A stretch of DNA of 64,000 bases from Nemania diffusa (taxonomy: Eukaryota; Ascomycota; Sordariomycetes; Xylariales; Xylariaceae), in contig JBBPUQ010000006.1 of assembly GCA_038501195.1 (NCBI GenBank), positions 4,092,001 to 4,156,000 of the forward strand, written 5' to 3'. Position 1 is the stretch's first letter. Each line of letters starts with the position of its first letter. A program made the position numbers and the translations under genes. Shown one piece after another: positions 23,901 to 34,733 of the stretch. The notes under the pieces were generated by a model. It made no database searches, was not told the origin of the DNA, and saw only the letters and a list, made by a program, of their open reading frames with translations.

Positions 23901-24270
23901 TCTTGAAAAGATCCTTGAAACACTTGTTATAAAGCCCTGGAGGAGAAACCCAAATCTCCAACACCGTTGGTCTGTAATCAACGTCCTGGTTGCTAACGCA
24001 GTCAACATTGCGGACGACAAGTATGAGAAGGCCTTGAAAGAGATAAAGAAGATGGCAGAAAACGCAAACAACGGTGGAAGCACCGTGAGCCTCAGGAAAA
24101 AGTGGGTTTGCTATATTGACAAGAAAGACTCGGACGATATCTGGGGTACAGGGTTTCAAAAACTGGTAGAGGTGATGAAAGGGAAAGATGAAAAAGAAAA
24201 AAATCTGAAACGGCCAAGAACAGACGTTGGGACACAAAGGGTATTAAAGCAAAAAAAAACCCATAATTAA
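20954..24270 (+). CDS. Crinkler-like protein: P-loop NTPase with putative C-terminal nuclease domain
   Basis: Five exons fit best: 20954-21578, 21619-21717, 21770-23382, 23441-23800 and 23863-24270. All phases agree and give 1034 residues. A helical N-terminal part is followed by a Lys/Ala/Asp/Glu-repeat linker (DAEDAEDAEGAKAKK). Next come a Walker A motif, VIFNSAGTGKTRLI (about residues 282-295), and a likely Walker B, EIEIYVDEGQ. Near the C-terminus GPDLLFFL, about 25 residues and then ILCSIQFKTG look like the D...QxK core of a restriction-nuclease fold. NTPase plus such a nuclease is the layout described for Crinkler (CR) effectors and their transposon-derived relatives. No signal peptide or LFLAK-type header is seen. 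Weak point: intron 1 is only 40 bases. Ending it at 21640 instead, without intron 2, also keeps an open frame. Confidence 0.6.
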
Positions 24271-24792
24271 TCTTAAAAGGTCAAGTAAGCAAAGTTGGTT
24301 AATTGTAATACTAGTTACGGTAAAGTAGCTTAAGCAAAGGTGTTAAATTTAAAGTGCTAAATACAAGCCTATATGCTTTATTTATCAAGCATGTGTTGTT
24401 AAATTTAACACTTTATTTTTTTAACTTTCAACATATTTTTATTTTTATTTTTATTGCTTTTTTATTATTATATATATAAATACTTTTACCTTTTCCTGCA
24501 TTATTATAATTATTAATTTTATACTCTCTGCGCACTGGTATGCGCTACTTAAAGGTTTTATTAAAAGACCGGGCTCGAGCAAGATCGGGGGCGGAGTAAG
24601 AACAATTAAGGGAAAACTGCCTATTAAACTTATAGGTTGATTGTGCCCAAGGAGACTTTGTATATTCCCTCATATTTACTACTATTTCTATCTGTTATTT
24701 CGTCTTCTCAGCACTGCGACTTTCTGTACCGTGCTCGAGTTTCGTGTCGACCCTTGGACTGGCCTTATTCACTGAACTGACCAGTCTTCGTT
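24271..24792. other. AT-rich spacer
   Basis: About 520 bases between two same-strand genes. 24340-24530 is very AT-rich with TTTTTATT runs. From 24590 on it probably holds the promoter and leader of the 748-residue gene. Confidence 0.5.
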
Positions 24793-27039
24793 ATGGCCGC
24801 GCTAATTTCTTCGGTCTTCACTCTGGTTGGCTATAACCTTAATGTTGGGGAACTAGCCGTACTAGCCGGGGTTGGCAGAGGCAACGCGAATTGGACTAAT
24901 ATCCATTCTAGAGACCAGGGCTTCCTCGAGCTTCTTGGTCTAGAATCCAACATCGCAATAGCTAGAAAAGGCCTGCTAGATACGTCGGAGCTTAGCAGGC
25001 GTTGGTCTAAAAGAGTGGCTATAATGCGCAATGGACAAACTATGGTCTACCATCCGGAACAGGACAAATCTATCAAACTCCCGGCCTTGACCTATTTTAC
25101 CTGGTTTATGACTCTGATCACTGCTGCCTTATCGGCCGCCATGCTCAAGTCATGTGTTGAAGACGTATTGGTGAACTTTTTCCTTTCCCTATGCGAAGAT
25201 GAACAACAGAGGGATTATTGTCAGCATGCATGCCAACAGCAAATTGCGGGCTGGAGGTCGAATGCAACAGTACGGGGCGTTCTTGAGGTAGCGCGTGCTA
25301 AATGGGCGGCTAATGATGGTCATCTGCCTGGTTTTGTCCCAGCAGCAGATATAGAGGAAGTCGCCATGTTCATCTCCTGGCTTACCAACCCTCCGAACAT
25401 GTCTGCCGGCCAATATGCAACAGACCACGCGGGAGATAAGGCAAGCAGCAGTTGCTTCCGTACGGCCTCGTCTGATGTTTGGGCCATTGCAAAGCTTTTG
25501 AATCACCTGGGAATCTACGTGCAGACGCTTAGCAACGGGGATTTTCTTGATGACCGTGCAACAGTTTTCCTTGATCCTGCCATTATCGTTCACCAGGGGG
25601 CTAACCTGCACACGAAACGCCGCGGGGTGCGAATCAACCTAACAAATATGGAAGAGGCTATTTCCTTATGGCCAGGCTCTCTAGCCGACAATAGTAGCCG
25701 TCGAGACCTGTTCAGGAAAGGTACAGAAGCAGCAAATGGATTGGATTTTGTCGCGGGTGAATGTCTTAGCGGACCTGACTTCTCTCGGGGTATATATCAA
25801 GCAACAATCGCGGTTCTCTACAAACAGTCCTATCAGCAGGTACCGGACGAGATCTCTGATCTTTGTAAGACATATCTGTTAGGGTCAAGCTCGGATACGG
25901 TTAGAGATCTCGTCCGGTCATGGGGTCTTAGCCCCTCTGTACGTGGCTCGATCCTTAGGAATCTCTGCTCCTACAACGCAATCAACAACGCACAATCAGG
26001 CATTCCATCAAATGTGTTAGAGGACTTTCAGATCTTCATTCTAGGCTACTATTACAGCGCGATGCGGTCGCTTCTCGATACGTCGAGAATGATTATGCCA
26101 GAGGCGTTTGGTGCATGGACATGGAACGATATGGAGTTTTGTGAGCTAGTGAGGCAGGTGCAGCGAGACAAAATATGTGACGGAATAGCAGAGGATCCGA
26201 AGCCTTCAGTCAAGTTCTATAAAAAGCACGAGTTTCTCCGGATCATCAGCTATCTCTTTGTAGGAGGAGAGATGCATCAAATTCGGAATATCGGCCAATC
26301 CTCTTGCGGAGTGATATCGAAACTCGCTCTGCTTGACTCAACATTATTGGGAGATACAGATTTGCCAGACAAAATCTGCCGGTTCTGTCTGATTGATGTT
26401 GACGCATCCTGCTTCCCCACAAATGCGCTTGGGATCATGTGCAGCGCAACGCAGCCAGCCATAGCTCAAAAAAGTGTGCTGCCAACCATGACAGAGGACA
26501 TTGTTACCGCAGATAGGATGTGTCAACGACAAGATTTTACGTCTATTGTGGAACCGGACTGGAAAGTTGATAATCAGTCATCCCTCGTCACTTTCAGATA
26601 TAATGGGCGAATTATTAGTCGGGTGAGCCCAGACTATATATTCCATGGGGTTCTTAATGCGTTTCCATTATCGTTTAATACTTACATGCCAATGGAGAAC
26701 GACTGCCAGTGTCGCTATTCGACCTTTTCCCGGCAAGGTAAAGGTCAGGGACCTATAACTAGCACACCAGCTTACAGGCTACCTCTCGAAAGCTTTGAGG
26801 GAAACGTGATTCCAATGTTGCAAATTGCTTATGACGACCAGAAATCGGATCCATGTCCTCTTATTTACGTACCAACAAATACCCTGGTAAAAACGAGGAC
26901 TTGTATTGCGGCTTCATACCCGTACGAGCATGTAGATAAGATTTGGCGATATATATCTCGAACAGAAAATTGTCTTGATGGTTGTAGCAATACTACCATG
27001 GTACTTAATCATGAATCCTATCAGCTATTAATATTTTAA
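24793..27039 (+). CDS. Unrecognised 748-residue intronless protein
   Basis: A single long open frame from ATG 24793 to TAA 27039, far too long to be chance in this AT-rich setting. I do not recognise a family. Visible traits are a hydrophobic N-terminus (LISSVFTLVGYNLNVGELAVLAGV) and a second hydrophobic stretch near residues 101-120 (LTYFTWFMTLITAALSAAML) that may be a membrane anchor. A cysteine-rich region (SLCEDEQQRDYCQHACQQQ) follows, then a long soluble part with scattered Cys and Trp. There is no P-loop, protease or nuclease motif that I can find. It lies about 520 bases downstream of the Crinkler-like gene on the same strand and is enclosed by AT-rich DNA. The lack of introns contrasts with most neighbours. 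The frame is secure; the function is unknown. Confidence 0.7.
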   Translation: MAALISSVFTLVGYNLNVGELAVLAGVGRGNANWTNIHSRDQGFLELLGLESNIAIARKGLLDTSELSRRWSKRVAIMRNGQTMVYHPEQDKSIKLPALTYFTWFMTLITAALSAAMLKSCVEDVLVNFFLSLCEDEQQRDYCQHACQQQIAGWRSNATVRGVLEVARAKWAANDGHLPGFVPAADIEEVAMFISWLTNPPNMSAGQYATDHAGDKASSSCFRTASSDVWAIAKLLNHLGIYVQTLSNGDFLDDRATVFLDPAIIVHQGANLHTKRRGVRINLTNMEEAISLWPGSLADNSSRRDLFRKGTEAANGLDFVAGECLSGPDFSRGIYQATIAVLYKQSYQQVPDEISDLCKTYLLGSSSDTVRDLVRSWGLSPSVRGSILRNLCSYNAINNAQSGIPSNVLEDFQIFILGYYYSAMRSLLDTSRMIMPEAFGAWTWNDMEFCELVRQVQRDKICDGIAEDPKPSVKFYKKHEFLRIISYLFVGGEMHQIRNIGQSSCGVISKLALLDSTLLGDTDLPDKICRFCLIDVDASCFPTNALGIMCSATQPAIAQKSVLPTMTEDIVTADRMCQRQDFTSIVEPDWKVDNQSSLVTFRYNGRIISRVSPDYIFHGVLNAFPLSFNTYMPMENDCQCRYSTFSRQGKGQGPITSTPAYRLPLESFEGNVIPMLQIAYDDQKSDPCPLIYVPTNTLVKTRTCIAASYPYEHVDKIWRYISRTENCLDGCSNTTMVLNHESYQLLIF

Positions 27040-27340
27040 TAGCTGGTATAAAAATAATAAATGTTTTATAATCAAATAATTAAGTAAAAATAAAAAATAA
27101 AAATAAATTAACTACATATATATTTAGATATTTCATTATTTAATCATTTAATCTAGTATAGCGCAAGTTTTATTTTCCTTGCTATTTTATTCATGCGAAG
27201 TGACCCGCGAGGGTGTGGCCCAGGCGGGGGGTGGGGGCGTAGTTATGTTATCGAAAGGACTGAGTAGCTTCGGAGTTATGTTGTAGTCTATAGCTTAGCT
27301 AGGAAGAATTAATATAGAAAATTGTATAGATCCATCAAAA
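27040..27340. other. AT-rich spacer between convergent genes
   Basis: About 300 bases. The first half is almost only A/T (27040-27170), followed by a G-rich stretch near 27207-27240. I see no gene. Confidence 0.5.
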
Positions 27341-29590
27341 CTATGATAACATCAGACAGACCCCCGTTTGCTGAGCTATATCCCGCCATGAACTCATGAG
27401 CTTTTTGCTAGACGACGGGCCCTGTTTCCATATCTCATTGACGACCTGAATACCAGTTCTAACAGCCGCGATGCCATACACCTCTATTGCACTATGCCAA
27501 GCTCGAAATCGCTCCTGATGACTATCTTCGAATGCTTCAGTTGCGGCAATGAATGCTGGCCAAAACAAGGGCGAGGCGAGGATCTTGTTTTGCGTCTTGA
27601 CGGCTTCAATGGCTTCGATGCTCTCAAGAACGGCCTCGATGTACTGGCGCAAGTATCGGTAACTTAGAAGACGGATGTTTTGGGAGAAATATATGACCAG
27701 AGCATGGTAGAACGCTCTTGTTTGGTGGTAAATAATCTGAGAGCTTACCCCAGCCTGTAATAATCGACATCGTTCTAAATGTTCTTCCAACGGCCAGTCT
27801 AAAATATTTTGTTCGAGCTCATCGCACGAAATGCTCAACTCCTCCGGGATGAAGGAACTCCCGCTATTGCCCCTTGAATTGTCAACTAACCCGATAAGTT
27901 CAGTTGTCTCTTTCAGGAGACTGAGGAGTCTTTGCGGTATTCCGTAGATGAACTCATACGTATCTAAATCAGCCAGTGGATGGACTTCTATGGGCGACGC
28001 TGACGTAGAAGCCTCAATGCCCTCACATGAAGGATTGCGGAAGACATCAATAGAATCTAGATCTAAGCTATCTTGCAGGTTAGGCAGGGTTGAGAAACGC
28101 GCGCTAGTACTGTGGCGGGCCCAAGCTGTGCTTTCATATATAACCCTCAAGTAATAATAAATTCGATGGAGAGACTGGGCCTTTTTGGAGAACCTCCTTT
28201 TCCGACTGCTCATGTGATTGATAAGCTGTTCGGCACCATCCAAGTGAACACTGCATGTGCTAGTTTCCCCTGACATTACCTGTGCATCATGTCAACTGAA
28301 TTCGAAATTTTACGATAAATAGCAAAATTGACGCACGTTTATCGAAATCATCGACAACATCGTCGCAAGAAACTCCTTGTACCTAGGTCTGGCTCCTGAA
28401 TAGAGATCTGTTTCCATCGCCTCCTTAAGAAGACCAATAGCATCACCACGAAACCGAGTAGCAGCATCTTCCCACTGTCGAGCTTCGCCCCTGTGCCCCC
28501 GCGCTATGTAGTCATTGAACATGTAGAAAGCACTTATCGAGAGCAGAGCTTTTCTCAATGCGACTCGGATCCGAGACGTGGAGCCTACGATACTGAACTC
28601 ACCTTCACTCTGGAGTACCCTCGTGAGGTGAATCGTCTTCCATGGGCTCTTGGCATTATCGATAACACAGAAAAGATTCACAACTTTGTGCGTGTAATGA
28701 TATAGCAAAAACCGCTCTTGCTCGGCCACGGGCGAAGGCATTGGGGCCGCTACGGGGAAGCTGAGAGAGCCGTCGCTAGCGCGCCAGGAGCCCATGGGTG
28801 ACGATACCATCAATGGCGACGCTGATGTATCGGCAGTATGATAGCTATCCTCGGCAAGATTACTTTGAGAAGTGCTCGATACATTTTGGCGATACCCAAA
28901 CTCCCCCGTTGCCGGTCTGCTTTGGTTATGTAACGCCGTCTCAAAACCAGACGGTGAAGCACTATCTGGCAGAGGCGCCGTGCCCCCGGCTATGTCATTA
29001 GCAGAGACATATGGACTTGTGGGATCCTGAACGATGGTCCGGTCCCACGTCTCTGCTTCCGAAGATCTAGCAGACGGGGGCTGCGGATATGCCGAGCGCT
29101 CCCGGAAAAGGATATCGGAAGTCCGTCTGCTCCAACCTAGGTCAAAAACGCCGAAATTCTGTATATTAATAGACACATTATCGCGGGACACATGCGAATC
29201 AGCCTCCAGCGAATCAATGATCCTCAGTATCTCTTCGACACGTCGCAAAGGGAGCACGGAGTCGAGGGGCACTAAACGCTATATTACGCCGTGATTCAAA
29301 GTAGATCGGCAGGTAATGGGCTTACCGGAGAGAATTTGACTTCTCAGGGGTATCCTTGATGGCGGGGTTATTGAACCAATACTCTGGTCATTCTCGCCGT
29401 TCCCAGTATCGGGAGCCAACCACTGCAGGCGTACCCCGTAGCCTTCGCAGGCAAGATGCCTGTTGAGGCAGACGCGACATTGTGGCCGAGTCTCATCACA
29501 CTTCACCTTTCTCGATCGACAGGTCCAACAGCCGGTGAACGTCTTGGTACGTTTGCTAGCTCGGGCATTCGCGCGGATTGAGGTTGCCAT
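27341..29590 (-). CDS. Zn2Cys6 transcription factor, ARG81/ArcA-like
   Basis: Fungal-specific regulator, probably nuclear. The binuclear cluster reads CWTCRSRKVKC, then C, C and C in DETRPQC-RVC-LNRHLAC, at about residues 21-48. It is followed by EGYGVRLQW, which is typical of the ARG81/arginine-regulation subgroup. Three exons (29590-29326, 29271-28337, 28279-27341) fit in phase to 712 residues; the ATG is at 29590. The middle is a Ser/Pro-rich linker, and the C-terminal half (HLDGAEQLINHM...) matches the fungal transcription factor regulatory domain. It diverges from the RidA-amine oxidase gene with about 740 bases between the starts, so it may control that gene and the metabolic genes beyond. 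This is inference from position. Confidence 0.88.
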
Positions 29591-30333
29591 CAACGCATTG
29601 ACCGCTTCGCTATTGAATAAACCGGGGTATGTTACTCTGGAATGTGATCCCCTCGGCGGATAGATATTGGGAAGTTCAATGCGAAGTGAGTAAAGTAAAA
29701 GCCCAGTTGCTGCTCCATGTGACTCGAGATATGCTCGTCTTTCCTAGATATGGCTAGACCTAGGCAGGTTAACTATATCCAGACTGCTTGATTAAGAGAT
29801 AGCGTAGCTAGGCGATGACCTGGCGGTTCATACGGCACCTATACCCGCCAACCGAGTATCGTGAATTCGGCAAGTGACAGCGCAAGCTCGGGGTGCTGTG
29901 CTACCTGGTAGTACTCCCACTCGTTATCTCCAAGCACTCTGAGCAAAACCGAGCAGAACTACAGCTGCACAGAAGATAGGAATGCTACAATATGTACAGA
30001 GTAGACTCGATGTATGCGAGGGATGCTAGACCGTTATCGGTAAATGGCTCCACAGCGATCACAGTGGGCCATCATGCCAGCTAATTAGGCCGCCCTAGGT
30101 ATTCGAACCACTTACACACGTACACATACCTAAGGTAGCGAGTTGGGTTGCGCGCGTGCACAGCTTCGCCGTACAGCTCTCAGCGATGGTGAAGAAATAG
30201 CCCAAGCCAGGCCAGGTCTTTTTATCCGCCCTTATAACACCCACAGCTTCAACAACACTCGATGCGATATACACGGTAGTCTTTGGTCTATCGCAGCGCA
30301 TCTTCCAAGCTTCCGTGTACTCATTCGACCGCG
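29591..30333. other. Divergent promoter region
   Basis: About 740 bases between the Zn2Cys6 regulator and the RidA-amine oxidase gene. Several CGG/CCG triplets of the kind bound by Zn2Cys6 proteins are present, but I could not single out a paired site. Confidence 0.4.
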
Positions 30334-32218
30334 ATGCCAAAGACCGTTGACGCTGTTGACCTATCCAAAACAACCGAGGCAGACCACGTGCCAGCAACCG
30401 TGGCTAATGCTGGAAAACTCATCCACATCGCGGGTCAGCCCGGCAACGCCAAGCATGGCCAAGTACCCAGCGACTACGAATCGCAAATTCACCTGGCTTT
30501 GCTGAACCTGCGAAAACGCATCATTTCTGCCGGTGCGTCGATAGGGAACATCACGAAGCTGACTCTCTTCATCGTCAACTATGATGCTGTCAATCGCAAA
30601 CATGCCCGCCACATTCAGCGTTTCCTGGCCGGCCACCGCCCGGTCATCACTCTCATCCCTGTACAGCAATTATCAGTTCCGAGCTGGAAGTTTGAATTAG
30701 ATGCAGTCGTCGCCCTTCCAAAAACGCCCCCAATCCCAACCCCCCTTCGCGCTGCTAGGGAAGCTGTTGATGTCGTAATTATCGGTGCAGGACTAGCGGG
30801 CCTATCAGCAGCCCATGAGGTGCTTAAATCTGGTCTCTCCTGCGTGGTCTTGGAGGCTCGCGACAGGGTGGGCGGCAAGACGTGGAGCTTGCCCCTAGAA
30901 GATGGGAAGGGCACAGTCGATCTTGGCGCTGCTTGGATCAATGACACCAACCAGAGCAAGATGTATGCACTGGCTAAGAGATACGGGGCAGAATTGATCG
31001 TGCAGAATACCGAGGGTAACTGCGTGTTGCAAGACTTTGATGGAATATGTACTTCATTTGAGTATGGTGAACTCCCAAAGGTACGATTACCATCAACTCT
31101 ACCTCTTTCTCGTCTTTCAAATGCATGGTGCGATTAACACTTCTGTGTAGTTTAATAAGGTTACGCGCAAGAAACTTGCCGAGATCCGTGATATGTGCGA
31201 GGCGGACTGCCAGGCACTGGATACCTGGAAACCAAAAGACACATCTCTAGATTCTCAGACTTTCGAATCCTATCTTCGCTCTCGCGGCGCCGACAAGGTT
31301 GCCCTAGCCACGGCCACCGTCTGGACACGGGCTATGCTAGGCCAAGAGCCGAGAGACGTTTCCGCGCTGTACTTCCTGAACTACTGCAAATCCGGCGGCG
31401 GCCTACTGCAGATGCGATCCGACCGCAGAGACGGCGGCCAGTACCTGCGCGTGCGCCAGGGAACGCAAGTCTTCGCCCTCGGCCTCGCCAGCTCCCTGCC
31501 CACGGACGTGGTCCGGCTTAAGAGCCCCGTGCAGGCCGTCGCGCAAGACGGCGGGTATTCCGTCAAGGTCCAGGCCGGCAGCAATGTGTACGCCGCCCGC
31601 AAGGTGATCACCACCGTCCCCGGCCCCGTCCTGAGGACAATCGCGTTCAGCCCGCCGCTGCCCCCGAATAAGCAGGTTTGGGTCGATTCTCTCAGCTACG
31701 GCTATTACTCGAAGGCGATGATGGAGTTCCGGTCTCCCTTCTGGGTTGAGAAGGGATTCTGCGGTCTCGCGCAGTCCTTCATCGGGCCTGCCTCCGTCGT
31801 CCGCGACACGTGCAGCCCGGCGGATAATAAGTACATCTTGACTTGTTTCATGGCGGGCGATCCTGGGAGGGAATGGGCGGCTCTACCTACTCCTGAGCGC
31901 GAACAAAAACTGCTGGTGCAGCTTGAGCACCTTTTTGGGGTCGAGAACCTTAGGGGGCAATTCAAGCAGATGGTCACACACGAGTGGGTGCGTGATGAAT
32001 TCTCTGGCTGGGGCTGCCCTTGCACATCGCTCACGCCTGGTGTCCTCGATACACTAGGAGGTGACACACTGAGAGAGCCTTGTGGTAACCTGCACTTCGC
32101 TGGTACGGAGACGGCGGGTGAGTGGAAAGGGTATATGGAGGGGGCGGTGCGCAGTGGCGAGCGAGTTGCTGCTGAAGTGGTCAAAGACCTACGAGCTGGG
32201 TTTATCTCGCGATTATAA
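30334..32218 (+). CDS. RidA-flavin amine oxidase fusion protein
   Basis: Two exons (30334-31080, 31151-32218) give 604 residues. Residues 1-130 form a RidA/YjgF-like domain (IHIAGQPGN, YESQIHLALLNLRKRIISAG, KFELDAVVALP). From about 148 a flavin amine oxidase follows. It has the FAD motif VVIIGAGLAGLSAAHE, LEARDRVGGKTWS, LGAAWIN, and the C-terminal LHFAGTETAGEWKGYMEGAV. The cysteine region reads FSGWGCPCTS. Amine oxidases turn amines into imines and H2O2, and RidA proteins hydrolyse reactive imines, so the fusion is biochemically sensible. However, the conserved RidA arginine (in PARS) seems replaced: the matching stretch is RPVITL. The domain may therefore be structural or belong to another Rid subgroup. 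The regulator at 27.3-29.6 kb diverges from it. Confidence 0.88.
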
Positions 32219-33285
32219 TATATCACATTCACTTCATTCTTGATTCATGCGGATTTTTAAATCATTTGATATACCCATTGTTCATGCATCCATTTTCGAT
32301 ACCGAATTGTCGCGTCGTCCGCTAGACCGACTCTCACTGGTATCTACTTTCTAATGTCTGGACTTAGGAGGCTTATTAGAGTCCCTAATCAACGATTGAC
32401 TTAGAACTCATAGCATTAAAATTTAATCTATAGCTTTACATAGATCATTAAATCACTTCGATCACTTGCATTCATTGCCTTAATTATCAAGATTGAAATG
32501 AGATAGCCAAGTAAGACGCTATCTAGGAACTAACTCATACTTTCATGATTGAGTAATTGTCCTCCACATTACTACGATATTATAGCTACTCACTCACACA
32601 GAATGAGATACAATTCTAGAATAACGCACCCTTAGATAGATCCTGCCTTATACTTGTTTAGTAGAATGCGGCTAAATTTTACAAGGACGGGCTCTGGTTG
32701 CAGTACGCAGTAGATGATAGATGTGTTAGACGTAAAAATGAGTAATACAAATGTGCGGCGCCGGCGTCGCTATGGCCTTCCCAGTTAGATAGAGTCTCCG
32801 CTGTAATGATGCAAGTTACCTATAACTATAGAGGGCCCAGAGGCGGCCTAGCAGGCCTAGCTCATGCAATGTCACCTGCGGACATGGTCCACTAATAGTA
32901 CCACGGGGTTCAATATCTTCTATCAGATGCTTCCTCTTGATGAAGATTAAGATACCAGGCGATAAGGCGAGTTTTATAATGCTAATACTTCAAGTAAGCA
33001 TTAAAGCATCTTTTCGAAGTGGAGGCCATTGAAGAGGGGACTTGCTTCCATTATCGGAGGGCCGTCAGCACGTAACCTGACACGAAGGTTGACGCGTTAT
33101 CGTGATGCGGGGAGAACCTCTGTGAGTCGTGAACTACACATCGTAGCCTGTCTTGGTCCAAAATGTGTTGTATCAGGTAATTTCTTACTTATGATATCTC
33201 TCTATAGACTTGAACACGCACTATTCTACTAAAAACATTAGATTAAGTTGATTTTATTTCAATTAGATTAGTCGAGATCATCACC
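32219..33285. other. Intergenic, no gene seen
   Basis: About 1.1 kb. AT-rich at first, with a GC patch (GCGGCGCCGGCG) near 32754-32768. Contains one copy of TACGCAGTAGATG at 32704-32716. Confidence 0.45.
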
Positions 33286-34381
33286 ATGGCGCAGGCCAAT
33301 GCAAGGGTTTTGGTCGTCGGCACTGGCGGCGTCGGCACCCTGGCAGCCTATGCATTAGAGGTTGGGGGCAAGGCAGAGGTCACAGCTGTGATGAGATCGA
33401 ACTATGAGGCCGTTGAGAAAAACGGCATCGATATCGATTCGATTGAGCACGGCCACGGCATCAAGGGCTGGCGGCCAACCGTAAGTGAGTAATCTCGCTT
33501 ACAACGGTGATGAGCGCAGAGAAACTTACACCAGGTTGCTAGTCCGAAAAACTATTCCAGACGTGAGCAAAGAGGAGCTGGAACCGTTCGACTTCATCGT
33601 AGTGACAACGAAAAATGTACCGGAACTTCCCCCTAGCGTGGCGGATATCATCGAGCCGGCCGTCACTGTAGGCAAAACTGCCATTGTTCTATCACAAAAT
33701 GGCCTCAACATCGAGAAGCCCCTCATCGCGCGCTTCCCAAAAAACCCCATCATCAGCAGCATCTCCTACGTCGGCGCAACGGAAACATCCCACGGTAGGA
33801 TCCTCCACGACGACGCCGACGCCCAGAAGATCGGGCCCTTCTCCAACCCAGGCGTGTCGCCCGAAGTCGCAGCGGAAGCCGCCCGCCGTTACGTGGCGAT
33901 CTACAACGCCGAGAACAAGCTCAACGTCGTCTTCGACGCCGACGTGAAGCACGCGCGCTGGCGCAAGCTCCTCTACAACGCCTCGTACAACTCGGTCGCG
34001 GCCGTGCTGCGCACGGACACGGCGCGCATGCGCATGAGCCGGCACGTCATCGACGACCTGATCCGGCCCATCATGCTCGAGATCGCCGCCGCGGCGCGCG
34101 CCCACGGCGTGGAGCTCCCGCCCGACGCGCCCGAGGCCGTCATCCGCGCCGACCCGACCGACACGGCGTTCAGGCCGAGCATGTGCCAGGACGCGGACAA
34201 GGGCAACTTCATGGAGATCGAGACCATTGTTGGCGAGCCGCTGCGCGAGGGCGAGGCGAGGGGGGTGCCGATGCCGACGCTGAGGACGGTGTATGGGCTG
34301 CTTAGGGGGATACAGCTGCAGATTATGGAGAAGAGGGGGTTGTGGGAGGCGAAATTTACACCTGATAATCCGTACCAATAG
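33286..34381 (+). CDS. Ketopantoate reductase-like enzyme (ApbA/PanE family)
   Basis: NADPH-dependent reductase of the PanE family, which reduces a 2-oxo acid such as ketopantoate to the 2-hydroxy acid. Two exons (33286-33484, 33543-34381) give 345 residues; the donor GTGAGT at 33485, not the GTAAGT four bases earlier, keeps the frame (RPTV-IRKTIPD). The N-terminus has the Rossmann motif VLVVGTGGVGTLAAY. Later, KLLYNASYN contains the catalytic Lys and Asn, and NFMEIETIVG the conserved Glu. The second half of exon 2 is very GC-rich, giving a long antisense ORF that is a shadow. Fungi have several PanE paralogues, so pantothenate synthesis is not assured. With a 2-hydroxyacid dehydrogenase next door, a wider 2-oxo/2-hydroxy acid role is possible. 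Confidence 0.88.
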
Positions 34382-34733
34382 AGAGAGTGAATTGATGCTA
34401 CATGATCATTAACTCTATCCGCACCTACACTGATGCATCTCACAATAAGAACATGGTGATTTTGATATGCTCAGCACGGCTATTAGCGATTAATTGACCT
34501 ATTTATAATCTATACGCAGATGACATATCAACATGAGAGGATTTTAAACTCGGGACAACGTCACTATGAGGACGAGTTCATCCCATGAAGATGTCCTTCG
34601 CTGCTTGATAGTTCTCGGGCCGGCATCTACCCCTATCGGTAATACAGCTCAGGTTACCAGATAGTAGGTGGAACAGGGTTGATTGGCCACCCCGACCAGG
34701 AGCTCATTTGCCTCCTATTGCGGATACCCAACA
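34382..34733. other. Spacer between convergent genes
   Basis: About 350 bases between two convergent coding ends, holding both 3' flanks. I see nothing else. Confidence 0.5.

Noticed and set aside
33692..34378. 228-codon minus-strand ORF inside the PanE-like gene
   Set aside because: Antisense shadow caused by GC-rich third positions; His/Arg/Val-rich and without a family.
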